Below the pieces are notes generated by a model. That model did no database searches and was not told where the DNA came from. It saw only the letters and a program-made list of their open reading frames with translations. From contig JAIQFH010000009.1 of the NCBI GenBank assembly GCA_020073385.1, positions 62,001-126,000 of the forward strand: a DNA stretch of 64,000 bases, in the 5' to 3' direction. Shown one piece after another: positions 44,301-51,390 of this stretch; within the stretch, counting starts at the first letter, position 1, and every line of letters begins with the position of its first letter. A program made the position numbers and the translations under genes. Origin of the DNA: Terriglobia bacterium (GTDB lineage Bacteria; Acidobacteriota; Terriglobia; Terriglobales; Acidobacteriaceae).

Positions 44301-44776
44301 TCAGCAACGTGCGCGTGCTGAAGTCAAAGAAGGGCGACTTCTACGCGCAGGCCAACCTCGAAGATATGTCTGGATCGATCGACATGATCGTCTTCCCCGA
44401 GGCCTACAAACGCATCGGTGAGAAGGTGAAGCTCGAGGTTCCGGTACTGGTCAAGGCGGGAGTTCGTATCGAAGAAGGCGCGAACCCCAAGATCACGGCG
44501 GCCGAGATCATGCCGCTCGAAGACGCCAAGGTTCCGCTGCCCCGCGCCATTCGCGTCCGCATTCCGCTCGAATCTTCGGGCGAAGCGACAATCGACAGCC
44601 TGCACAATCTGTTTTTGGAGCGCAAAGGTGAGGCCAAAGTGTTATTTGACGTGGAACGCCAAGGGGATTTCATGGTGGTGATGGAGGCGGAAGGCTATAA
44701 TGTCGTTCCAGACCGAAGTTTCATCGCCCGGGTCGAACAGTTGTGCGGGCGCGGCAGCGTCCGCATCATCAGCTGA
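41303..44776 (+). CDS. dnaE: DNA polymerase III alpha subunit
   Basis: 1157 residues, the normal length of DnaE1. The N-terminal PHP domain starts FVHLHLHTDYSLLDGA and keeps AMTDHGN and TNDSHYL metal ligands. The polymerase active site includes GPGRGSAAGSLVSYALGITD and the catalytic aspartates in PDIDIDF. Further conserved parts are SGVHAAGVVIS, LYRPGPIQGGMIDDF, GYGFNKSHSAAYALLAYHTA and a C-terminal OB domain (ISNVRVLKSKKGDFYAQANL). It replicates the chromosome. accA follows about 94 bases downstream, a pairing seen in many bacteria. Confidence 0.98.
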   Translation: MSQFVHLHLHTDYSLLDGACDVEKLCEHVSKLGMPAVAMTDHGNIFGTVHFVNAAYKHGVKPIVGCELYICKKDDHRAAPEGDTYNHLLVLAENEEGYRNLVKITSEASLHGFYYKPRVSKKFLAEHSRGLIGLSGCLKGEVAERLMENNYDAARAAAGTFADIFGKGNFFLEIQDQGLEMEHRIHPGLFKLEQDLGLPLVATNDSHYLCEDDAHAQDVMVCIQTGKSIRDTARMKFEGSQFFVKNADEMYRVFKDSPDVLTRTLDIAERCSLRLEKVANPFPQFEVPSGYTIDSYFVHVTREGFARRLESLRPLHEQGKLKHSLTDYEQRLERELGIIQQMKFPGYFLIVWDFIRYAKERGIPVGPGRGSAAGSLVSYALGITDIDPLQHELLFERFLNPERVSMPDIDIDFCMNRRGEVIDYVTQKYGRDNVAQIITFGTMAAKAAIKDVGRAMDIPYADVDRIAKMVPTQLNITLEQAIEDSPQLREAIEKDGQIRELFQTAKKLEGLVRNSGVHAAGVVISPRPLTDLVPLHRTKNDEIVTAFDMVAIEKMGLLKMDFLGLTTLTILTDAMKLIEQTRSTPLTLEQIPLQDAETYEKVFHKGLTSGVFQFESHGMRDVLRKYQPNSIEDLTALNALYRPGPIQGGMIDDFVDRKHGRKKVEYELPELQEILQETLGVIVYQEQVMQIANRLAGYSLGEADLLRRAMGKKKAEEMAQQRERFVEGAAQRKYPPKKIEKIFDLMAQFAGYGFNKSHSAAYALLAYHTAYLKTHYPVEFMAALLTSVTGSTDDVVKYINECREMGIAVEAPDINVSDANFTPHGENIRFGLAAVKNVGGNAIESIVAARKKLGRFKSIFEFCENVDLRLLNKRVLESLIKSGAMDSLGRRAQLMAVLDKAMEQAQKTQRDAESGQHGLFGVFQQEEPETSNDRLPNIPDWDEHTRLTAEKEILGFFITGHPLEKYKDKLQDLQALSVEEIAAMTKSTGKDETIVTAGIISNVRVLKSKKGDFYAQANLEDMSGSIDMIVFPEAYKRIGEKVKLEVPVLVKAGVRIEEGANPKITAAEIMPLEDAKVPLPRAIRVRIPLESSGEATIDSLHNLFLERKGEAKVLFDVERQGDFMVVMEAEGYNVVPDRSFIARVEQLCGRGSVRIIS

Positions 44777-44870
44777 ATAAGCTGGCGCAAGGCCGTTTTG
44801 AAAGGGTGCGGCTTCAACCGTGCCGTCAAGGTCAGGAAACAGACGCGCCTTTAGCGCCGATTTGCCGACA

Positions 44871-45827
44871 ATGGCAGCCACCGAAAAAGCACAGCAGGAA
44901 CTGGAACAGATCGAGCGGCAAGTCGCCGAGATGGAAGCCGGTGAAACTGACGACGCCACCCGCCGTCAGATTGCCAAACTGCAGGACCGTATTGATATCC
45001 TTCGCCGCGAGATGAACGCCCCCCTCACAGCCTGGCAAAAGACCGAACTGGCGCGGCATCCGCAGCGTCCGCAGTCGCTTGATTACATCGAGCGCGTCTT
45101 CACCGATTTCAGCGAGATTCATGGCGACCGGGGCTTCGGCGACGATGCCGCCATCGTCTGCGGCATGGCCCGCTTCCACGGTGAAGAGGTGCTCGTCGTC
45201 GGCACGCAAAAGGGCCGCGATATGAAGCAACGTGTCTTCCGCAACTTCGGCACGCCGCATCCAGAAGGCTACCGCAAAGCGATTCGTGTGATGCAGGTTG
45301 CCGAGAAGTTTCACCGCCCGATCTTCACGCTGGTTGACACCGACGGTGCTTATCCCGGTATCAACGCGGAAGAGCGCGGACAAGCCGAGGCGATCGCGTA
45401 TAACCTGCGTGAGATGGCGCGACTGGAAGTCCCGATCATCGCCACCGTAATTGGCGTTGGGGGCAGCGGCGGCGCTTTGGCCATCGCGGTCGCCGATCGC
45501 GTTCTGATGATGGAAAACTCTATCTACTCTGTGATCTCGCCCGAAGGCTGCGCCGCCATCATGTGGCGCGATGCCAGCAAGAAAGAACTGGCGGCCGAGG
45601 CCATGCGCATTACTGCGACCGACCTGAGCGAACTGGGTTGCATCGACGACATTGTTCCAGAACCCGAAGGCGGAGCGCATCGCGATCACGAGGCTGCCGC
45701 GAATCTGCTCGATGCCAGCTTGCAGAAGCACTTCGCCGAACTGAAGAAAATCCCCCCGGCAGAATTGGTCGCATCACGATATAATAAGTTCCGGACCATC
45801 GCCCAGTTCTTCAAGACCGAATCGTGA
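44871..45827 (+). CDS. accA: Acetyl-CoA carboxylase carboxyltransferase alpha subunit
   Basis: 318 residues from the ATG at 44871 (a GTG at 44820 in the same frame adds a basic, non-homologous leader). The helical N-terminus (QQELEQIERQVAEMEA) and the crotonase-like core are typical: IHGDRGFGDDAAIV, THE core GTQKGRDMKQRVFRNFG, FTLVDTDGAYPGINAEERGQ and GVGGSGGALAIAVADRVLM. With AccD it transfers the carboxyl group from biotin to acetyl-CoA, the first step of fatty-acid synthesis. AccD is not in the window. Confidence 0.97.
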   Translation: MAATEKAQQELEQIERQVAEMEAGETDDATRRQIAKLQDRIDILRREMNAPLTAWQKTELARHPQRPQSLDYIERVFTDFSEIHGDRGFGDDAAIVCGMARFHGEEVLVVGTQKGRDMKQRVFRNFGTPHPEGYRKAIRVMQVAEKFHRPIFTLVDTDGAYPGINAEERGQAEAIAYNLREMARLEVPIIATVIGVGGSGGALAIAVADRVLMMENSIYSVISPEGCAAIMWRDASKKELAAEAMRITATDLSELGCIDDIVPEPEGGAHRDHEAAANLLDASLQKHFAELKKIPPAELVASRYNKFRTIAQFFKTES

Positions 45828-45845
45828 GCTTGTCGGCACACTCCC

Positions 45846-45931
45846 CTCTGCGTTCTCCGCGAGGCCGTTCTCGGCGAACCCTGCGGTCAAAATCGTAAAC
45901 CGCCGAGCGCGCCGAGGATTCGCACGCAGAG
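45846..45931. repeat. Intergenic palindrome, CCGCCGAG family
   Basis: CTCTGCGT (45846-45853) and ACGCAGAG (45924-45931) form the ends; inside, TTCTCGGCG..CTGCGGT faces ACCGCCGAG. The same words make up the 12045-12120 element. It lies in the 259-base gap between accA and korA, which shows no gene. Confidence 0.65.
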
Positions 45932-46086
45932 AAAGCGTGGCACAAGGACCATGTCAGCCACTAGGAGGAAAGGGCGAAAGGCCGCACGCGTGGCCCATGC
46001 CGCCGTATAATTGAAATGGTTTCCTCCTCGCAATCCACAAGACAGGGCGACAGCGTTCGGCCCGTTGACCAAAGGAAGGTGTTGGG

Positions 46087-47925
46087 ATGGCCACATCGGA
46101 TGTCGTGCCCCGGGAATCCGCCGGAGGCATGAACAAGCAGCGCATCGTCAATGACATGAGCATTCAGGTCGCGACGGTGAACGGCTCGGGTTCGCAGAGT
46201 TCAAATACAGTTTTGCTGCGCAGCATTTTTCAGATGGGCGTGCCCGTCTCGGGCAAGAATATGTTCCCGTCGAACATCGCAGGATTGCCTACCTGGTACA
46301 CGATCCGCGCCAATAAGAACGGCTACATCGGCCGCAAAAAGGAAATTGACTTCCTCGTGGCCATGAATCCGGAGACAGCGACCGAAGATACGATGTCGTT
46401 GGCGCCGGGCGCATCAGTGCTTTACGACGAGCCTCTCGCGCTCCACAAACTGCGAAACGACCTTATCTTCTACTCCGTTCCCTACGACAAGATCGTCGCC
46501 CCGGTTTGCCCGGAAGCCAAGCTGCGGAAACTGGTCAAGAACATGGTTTACGTCGGCGTGGTGGCCTCTCTGCTCACCATCGATATGGCCGAGGTGGAGA
46601 AGGCGATCCGCAAGCAGTTCGCAAAGAAAGTAAAAGCCGCCAACCTGAACCTGGCGGCGGCGCAGGCCGGATTCGAATACGCGAAAGCGAACCTCGAGAA
46701 GCGTGGGGTGTTCTACATCGAGCGCATGGACAAGACTGCCGGCAAGATCATCATCGATGGCAACTCCGCCGCCGCGCTCGGCTGCATGTTCGCGGGATGC
46801 ACGGTTGTGACGTGGTATCCGATCACGCCCTCGTCGTCGCTGGTCGAGACGATGATCGAATACATGAAGGAATACCGGATTGGCCCCGACGGCAAGGCAA
46901 CGTTTGCCATTGTTCAAGCCGAAGATGAACTCGCCGCAATCGGCATGGTAATCGGCGCAGGGTGGGCAGGCGCGCGCAGCATGACCGCCACCGCCGGGCC
47001 CGGCATCTCACTTATGTCCGAGTTTGCCGGACTCGCGTATTACGTCGAGGTTCCGGGCGTGATCTGGGACATCCAGCGCGTTGGTCCTTCAACCGGGCTT
47101 CCTACCCGTACTTCACAAGGCGATATTCTTTCGACCGCCGTCTTATCGCACGGAGACACGAAGCACATCATGTTGATTCCCTGCTCCGTCGAGGAATGCT
47201 TCACGATGGCGACCGATGCATTCAATCTTGCGGAACAATTCCAGACTCTGGTTTTCGTCATGTCCGATCTCGATCTCGGCATGAATAACTGGATGTCCGA
47301 CCCGTTCCCCTATCCCACAACACCGATCAAGCGCGGCAAAGTGCTGAGCAAGGAAAACCTCGACCGCCTCGGCGGATTCGCGCGCTACAAGGACATCGAT
47401 GGCGATGGCATTGGTCACCGTACGCTGCCCGGCACGCCGCACCCTGCAGCCGCTTACTTCGCGCGTGGCAGCGGCCACAACGAAAGAGCTCAGTACAGTG
47501 AGCGCGCTGATGATTTCGAGAACAACATGGAGCGTCTGAACCGCAAGTTCGAAACCGCGCGTTCATTCGTTCCGCGGCCCGAGATCACAAAGGGCAACAA
47601 TGCCAAGATCGGCATCATCGGCTACGGCACCTCGCACTGGGGCATCACCGAGAGCCGCGATCAACTCCGCGCCGAGTATGGCATTGAGACCGACTATCTG
47701 CGCCTCCGCGCCTATCCTTTCACCCGCGAGGTTCACGAGTTCGTCGAGCAGCATGAGCACGTTTACTTGGTGGAGCAGAACCGCGACGCACAGATGCTCA
47801 GCCTGCTGAAGCTCGATTTGAAACCTGAGTTGACGCCGCGCCTGCGCAGCATTGCCCACATCACCGGACTGCCTCTCGATGCGCGGTCCATCACCGACGA
47901 ACTGACCAGCATGGAGGGCAAGTAG
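46087..47925 (+). CDS. korA: 2-oxoacid:ferredoxin oxidoreductase, fused gamma-alpha subunit
   Basis: 612 residues. The first about 190 residues are the gamma domain (GSGSQSSNTVLLRSIFQMGV, YTIRANKNGYIGRKKEIDF). The alpha domain follows with the thiamine-pyrimidine motif WYPITPSSSLVE, then QAEDELAAIGMVIGAGWAGA, TATAGPGISLMSEFAGLAYY and domain II (IGIIGYGTSHWGITES). With the beta subunit it decarboxylates 2-oxoglutarate (or another 2-oxoacid) to the acyl-CoA, reducing ferredoxin. AAGGAAGG lies 8 bases before the ATG. korB starts at the base after its stop. The exact 2-oxoacid is inferred from the usual role of this two-gene form. Confidence 0.93.
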   Translation: MATSDVVPRESAGGMNKQRIVNDMSIQVATVNGSGSQSSNTVLLRSIFQMGVPVSGKNMFPSNIAGLPTWYTIRANKNGYIGRKKEIDFLVAMNPETATEDTMSLAPGASVLYDEPLALHKLRNDLIFYSVPYDKIVAPVCPEAKLRKLVKNMVYVGVVASLLTIDMAEVEKAIRKQFAKKVKAANLNLAAAQAGFEYAKANLEKRGVFYIERMDKTAGKIIIDGNSAAALGCMFAGCTVVTWYPITPSSSLVETMIEYMKEYRIGPDGKATFAIVQAEDELAAIGMVIGAGWAGARSMTATAGPGISLMSEFAGLAYYVEVPGVIWDIQRVGPSTGLPTRTSQGDILSTAVLSHGDTKHIMLIPCSVEECFTMATDAFNLAEQFQTLVFVMSDLDLGMNNWMSDPFPYPTTPIKRGKVLSKENLDRLGGFARYKDIDGDGIGHRTLPGTPHPAAAYFARGSGHNERAQYSERADDFENNMERLNRKFETARSFVPRPEITKGNNAKIGIIGYGTSHWGITESRDQLRAEYGIETDYLRLRAYPFTREVHEFVEQHEHVYLVEQNRDAQMLSLLKLDLKPELTPRLRSIAHITGLPLDARSITDELTSMEGK

Positions 47926-48984
47926 ATGGGAACCACCAGTGTTGAGCCCGGCGCAGCCGCACCGGGACCAAAGACAAACCGCATCGGCCTCACCGTCATC
48001 GACTATAAGGGCGGCAAGACGACCCTGTGCGCAGGCTGCGGCCACAATGCGATCTCCGAGCGCATCATCGAGGCCATGTTCGAGATGGGCGTTGAGCCTG
48101 AGTTCGTGATCAAGCCTAGCGGTATCGGGTGCTCGTCGAAAACGCCTGCATATTTCATGAGCCGTTCGCACAGTTTCAATGCTGTGCACGGCCGTATGCC
48201 GTCCGTGGCAACTGGCGCGCTCCTTGCCAATCGCAAGCTGATCTGCATTGGGGTTAGCGGCGACGGCGACACCGCCTCCATCGGTATCGGCCAGTTCGTG
48301 CACCTCATGCGCCGCAATCTACCGGTCATCTACATCATCGAGGACAACGGCGTTTACGGGCTTACCAAGGGCCAGTTCTCCGCGACAGCCGATTTGGGCT
48401 CGAAGCTGAAGACCGGCGTGGTCAATGATCTTCCTCCGATCGACACCTGCGCGCTTGCGATCCAACTTGGCGCCACGCTCGTCGGACGCTCCTTCTCGGG
48501 TGACAAGCGCCAACTCAGCGCCATGTTGAAGGCCGCCATTGCGCACAAGGGTACGGTCATGCTCGACGTGGTTTCGCCCTGCGTGACCTTCAATGATCAC
48601 GAGGGGTCGACCAAGTCCTACAAGTACGTGAAGGAACACGAAGAGACGCTGCAGGATGTGAGCTTCATCCCGCACTTTGAGGACATCAACGTGGAATACG
48701 ACCCGGGCTCGACCATCCAGGTCACCATGCATGACGGATCGCGTCTGCACCTCCGTAAGCTGGAGGAGGACTACGATCCCACAAACAAGATTCGAGCCCT
48801 TACTCGTCTCACCGAAGCTCACGAGAAAGGTGAAGTGCTGACTGGATTGTTCTACGTGAATCCCGAGGCACCGAATTTCATTGAGATGCTGAATGTCGTC
48901 GACCAGCCGCTGGCGACGCTGCCTGATTCGGTGACGCGCCCGCCGAAAGAAGTGCTCGACGCGTGCATGGAAGAGCTGCGCTAA
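47926..48984 (+). CDS. korB: 2-oxoacid:ferredoxin oxidoreductase beta subunit
   Basis: 352 residues. The thiamine-diphosphate motif is GDGDTASIGIG (111-122) followed by NLPVIYIIEDNGVYGLTKG. Candidate [4Fe-4S] ligands are Cys35 and Cys38 (CAGCGH), Cys69 (GIGCSS) and Cys219 (VSPCVTF), as in other beta subunits. It is translated directly after korA and closed by a terminator, so the operon is just korAB. No ferredoxin gene is adjacent. Confidence 0.94.
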   Translation: MGTTSVEPGAAAPGPKTNRIGLTVIDYKGGKTTLCAGCGHNAISERIIEAMFEMGVEPEFVIKPSGIGCSSKTPAYFMSRSHSFNAVHGRMPSVATGALLANRKLICIGVSGDGDTASIGIGQFVHLMRRNLPVIYIIEDNGVYGLTKGQFSATADLGSKLKTGVVNDLPPIDTCALAIQLGATLVGRSFSGDKRQLSAMLKAAIAHKGTVMLDVVSPCVTFNDHEGSTKSYKYVKEHEETLQDVSFIPHFEDINVEYDPGSTIQVTMHDGSRLHLRKLEEDYDPTNKIRALTRLTEAHEKGEVLTGLFYVNPEAPNFIEMLNVVDQPLATLPDSVTRPPKEVLDACMEELR

Positions 48985-49000
48985 TTTCTTTGTTAAAGAA

Positions 49001-49036
49001 AAGAGGGCCTCGAATCGAGGCCCTTTCATTTTTTCA
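49001..49036 (+). terminator. Rho-independent terminator of korAB
   Basis: AGGGCCTCG (49004-49012) and CGAGGCCCT (49016-49024) form a perfect 9-bp stem with a 3-base loop; a T-rich run (TTTCATTTTTTC) follows. It lies 20 bases after the korB stop. Confidence 0.92.
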
Positions 49037-49048
49037 TTGCTGATCTGC

Positions 49049-49249
49049 TTACGCCGTCTTTAACTCCGGCTCCCCGCTATGCTCTGGGTTCTCGCCGGGC
49101 TCGGGGAAATCGGTATCCGCATCCTTGATCATCGGGTCCTGATCCCGATGTCCGAGTTGCAACTGCAAGCCAATATTGCCCGGAATCTTATGATCCTCGG
49201 TTTCCGTCGCGCCCTTCGCTGTATCCTGGTCAACCTTGTTCTCTGTCAT
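49049..49249 (-). CDS. Small acidic hypothetical protein
   Basis: 66 residues from the ATG at 49249, which has GAAGGCGG upstream; the frame is open to 49324 but the upstream part has no ribosome site. The sequence (MTENKVDQDTAKGATETEDH, then DADTDFPEPGENPEHSGEPE) is strongly acidic, proline-containing and probably disordered. No family recognised. It is divergent from the histidine-rich gene with 117 bases between, and ends about 12 bases past the korAB terminator. It may be real because of its ribosome site and biased composition, but evidence is limited. Confidence 0.5.
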   Translation of the reverse strand: MTENKVDQDTAKGATETEDHKIPGNIGLQLQLGHRDQDPMIKDADTDFPEPGENPEHSGEPELKTA

Positions 49250-49366
49250 GAGTCCGCCTTCTTGCAATGATTGGGACATGGCCGGAGAAGAGCCGCCCCT
49301 TAAAAGTAAGTCTATTCCTGGCAAACCTCGAATAGAATAGTTTTCTTAAAGGAAGGTTGTCGGAGT

Positions 49367-49546
49367 ATGAAAAAGATTCTCTTCTCTCTGATGATGTGCT
49401 GCTTGTTCAGCATACTTGCCTTGGCCGACGTGCCCCAAGCCTCGCTGACTTCGGTGAATCACCGTGATCGTCATCACCACGCCAGCCACCATGCCAGCCG
49501 CGCTGCCAAGCACCACGCCCGCCACAGGCACTACCGGTCGGTATAG
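49367..49546 (+). CDS. Small secreted histidine-rich protein
   Basis: 59 residues. MKKILFSLMMCCLFSILALA is a textbook signal peptide. The mature part is about 39 residues and contains ten histidines within about 27 residues (NHRDRHHHASHHASRAAKHH and on), together with many Arg/Lys. CGGAG lies close to the ATG and AAGGAAGG further up. Such exported His-rich peptides can bind Ni, Zn, Cu or Co, or interact with acidic polymers. No family is recognised. It stands alone between the acidic small gene and cpoB. Confidence 0.65.
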   Translation: MKKILFSLMMCCLFSILALADVPQASLTSVNHRDRHHHASHHASRAAKHHARHRHYRSV

Positions 49547-49571
49547 TCGGACTTAAGATCGATCGGCGAAT

Positions 49572-50411
49572 CTATCGACCCGAACTGCTCACTCCGGCCT
49601 TCCGCAGCCGCTCCCGCGCCTGTAGCGCTTCCGGCGAGTGCGGATACCGCTGGATCAAATGCCGCAACTCGCTCACTCCTTCGTCCTGCTTGCCGAGTTC
49701 AAGCAGAGCGAATCCCTTTTTCAACTGTGCTGAAGCCGCTTTGTTCCCACTGGGAAAATTCTGCAGAACCTGGTCGTAGCTCTGCACCGCCTGCTGGTAA
49801 TTTGCCTGCTTGAACTGCAACTCGCCCAGATAATAGTAGGAATTTCCGGCGAGATCGGTGTTGGGATAGAACTTGATGTAATCCGAGAATTCCTGCGTGG
49901 CCAGATCGTTCTTGCCGCCGTTGTAGTCGCGCAGGCCATTGTTATATAGCACGTCGGGTGGCGGCGCCGAGGCCATTTGCTGCTGCTGCGCTTGTGTCGT
50001 CGCCTGCTGCGCGGCAAAACTCTGCTGCGCCGCCTGCATGTCTTCCAACTGCTTCGTCACCTTCGCCAGGCGCACCTTGATCTCGTCCATAGTGTCGTTC
50101 AGCGCCTGGATCTGGCCGGAAAGCTGGTCGGACTTTGAACCCTCGCCTTCCTGCTGTTTCTGCAGGGTTGTCTGCAGGTTGTTCAGGGCAGTGGCAAGCT
50201 TGTTAACCGTGTCGGTGTCCTTTTCGACAAGGTTCTTCATGACGCCCATGCGCTCGTCGAAGCTGCGCTGCATGGCGGTCATCTGCTCCTGCAGTTGCTG
50301 TACTTGCGTCTGCAACTGCACCATTTCCTTGTTTACTCCGAAAGCCGGAGCCACGCTCAACCAAAGGATCAGAAATAACGCCACAAGCGCCGAAATACGG
50401 TGTGTTTTCAT
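49572..50411 (-). CDS. cpoB: Tol-Pal coordinator CpoB (YbgF)
   Basis: The ATG at 50411 (AGGGAA upstream) gives 279 residues starting with a signal peptide (MKTHRISALVALFLILWLSV). An N-terminal trimeric coiled coil (EMVQLQTQVQQLQEQMTAMQ on to about 150) is followed by a Gln-rich hinge and three TPR units (LYNNGLRDYNGGKNDLATQE, YYYLGELQFKQANYQQAVQS, GFALLELGKQDEGVSEL). CpoB links outer-membrane constriction with peptidoglycan synthesis. It is downstream of pal but separated by a terminator, so it may also have its own promoter. Confidence 0.94.
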   Translation of the reverse strand: MKTHRISALVALFLILWLSVAPAFGVNKEMVQLQTQVQQLQEQMTAMQRSFDERMGVMKNLVEKDTDTVNKLATALNNLQTTLQKQQEGEGSKSDQLSGQIQALNDTMDEIKVRLAKVTKQLEDMQAAQQSFAAQQATTQAQQQQMASAPPPDVLYNNGLRDYNGGKNDLATQEFSDYIKFYPNTDLAGNSYYYLGELQFKQANYQQAVQSYDQVLQNFPSGNKAASAQLKKGFALLELGKQDEGVSELRHLIQRYPHSPEALQARERLRKAGVSSSGR

Positions 50412-50565
50412 AGCATGTTTCCCTGGATACGCATTCTTAGATGCTTTGATTGTCCCACAGGGCTGGGGGGATTCGACATCCGAAAGGGCTGTGGGAACCG
50501 GAAGATTCAACTGGCGCCAAGCAACCGCAGGACTGGTCACGGTCGGCGCAAGCAGGTCACAACGT

Positions 50566-50599
50566 CAGAAAGAAACGGGGGACGTCGAAACGTCCCCCG
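50566..50599 (-). terminator. Rho-independent terminator after pal (UUCG-capped)
   Basis: CGGGGGACGT (50576-50585) and ACGTCCCCCG (50590-50599) pair perfectly. On the minus strand the loop is TTCG, an extra-stable tetraloop, and TTTCTTTCT follows. It lies 9 bases past the pal stop and should end most tolQRAB-pal transcripts before cpoB. Confidence 0.9.
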
Positions 50600-50607
50600 C
50601 ATGAACG

Positions 50608-51345
50608 CTACTTCTGGTACACGAAATGCCCGCGGCGATTCTGCTGCCAGCAAGCTTCGTTACTCTCGCTGCAGAACGGCTTCTCTTTGCCGTAGCTGAT
50701 TGTCTTGATGCGGCTGGCATTCACACCCGCCGCGACGAGAGCGCTTTTCACGGCACTTGCGCGCTGATCGCCCAAGGCCAGGTTGTAGTCAGTCGATCCA
50801 CGCTCGTCGCAGTGCCCCTCGATGGTGATGTTGATATTCGTGTGCTGCGCGAGGAACTGCGAATCTGCCTGCACCGAAGACTGCTGATCGCCACGAATGT
50901 CGGACTTGTCATAATCGAAGTACACGTCCTTAATATTCTGGCTGAACAAGTCTTCATCGGTCACTGTCGGCGTCGGAGGTGGCGGCGGTGGTGGCGGCTG
51001 CGTCACCGTCAACCGAGCCGTAGCTTCCTGCGTGCCGCCGGCACCTTTCGCGGTGAGGTGATACGTCGTCGAATCCGTCGGAGAGACGCTTTGTGAGCCG
51101 TTCGGCTGCACCGCGCCAACGCCGTCGATCGACACGTCAGTGGCATTGCTGGTCTGCCACGTTAAGGTACCAGACTGTCCGGCCTGAATGGTTGCCGGCG
51201 CCACCGAAATGGAGGCCGTCGGAGCCGGTGGCGGTGGCGGAGGTGGTGGCGGCGGCGGAGCGGCTTTCTTCTTGCACGCACCGAGCATCAGGAGAGCGCT
51301 AAGAGCAAAGATCAGCACAACCCACTTCATACTTGATTGCTTCAC
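50608..51345 (-). CDS. pal: Peptidoglycan-associated lipoprotein with Ig-like insert
   Basis: 245 residues. The lipobox is LGAC with lipidation at Cys24. Two polyproline runs (11 and 8 Pro) flank about 80 residues of beta-rich, Ig-like sequence (ATIQAGQSGTLTWQTSNATD, STTYHLTAKGAGGT). The C-terminal OmpA domain has DVYFDYDKSDIR, the peptidoglycan-binding region EGHCDERGSTDYNLALGDQRA and KPFCSESNEACWQQNRRGHF. It tethers the outer membrane to peptidoglycan and binds TolB. Canonical Pal lacks the Ig-like block. It is the last gene before the operon terminator. Confidence 0.92.
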   Translation of the reverse strand: MKQSSMKWVVLIFALSALLMLGACKKKAAPPPPPPPPPPPAPTASISVAPATIQAGQSGTLTWQTSNATDVSIDGVGAVQPNGSQSVSPTDSTTYHLTAKGAGGTQEATARLTVTQPPPPPPPPTPTVTDEDLFSQNIKDVYFDYDKSDIRGDQQSSVQADSQFLAQHTNINITIEGHCDERGSTDYNLALGDQRASAVKSALVAAGVNASRIKTISYGKEKPFCSESNEACWQQNRRGHFVYQK

Positions 51346-51390
51346 TTGTTTCCTCCTACGACCCCAAAAAGGGCCAGACGAAGTTATGTA

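Noticed and set aside
44832-45731. 299-codon open frame opposite accA
   Set aside because: It covers the conserved carboxyltransferase core on the other strand and has no family features.
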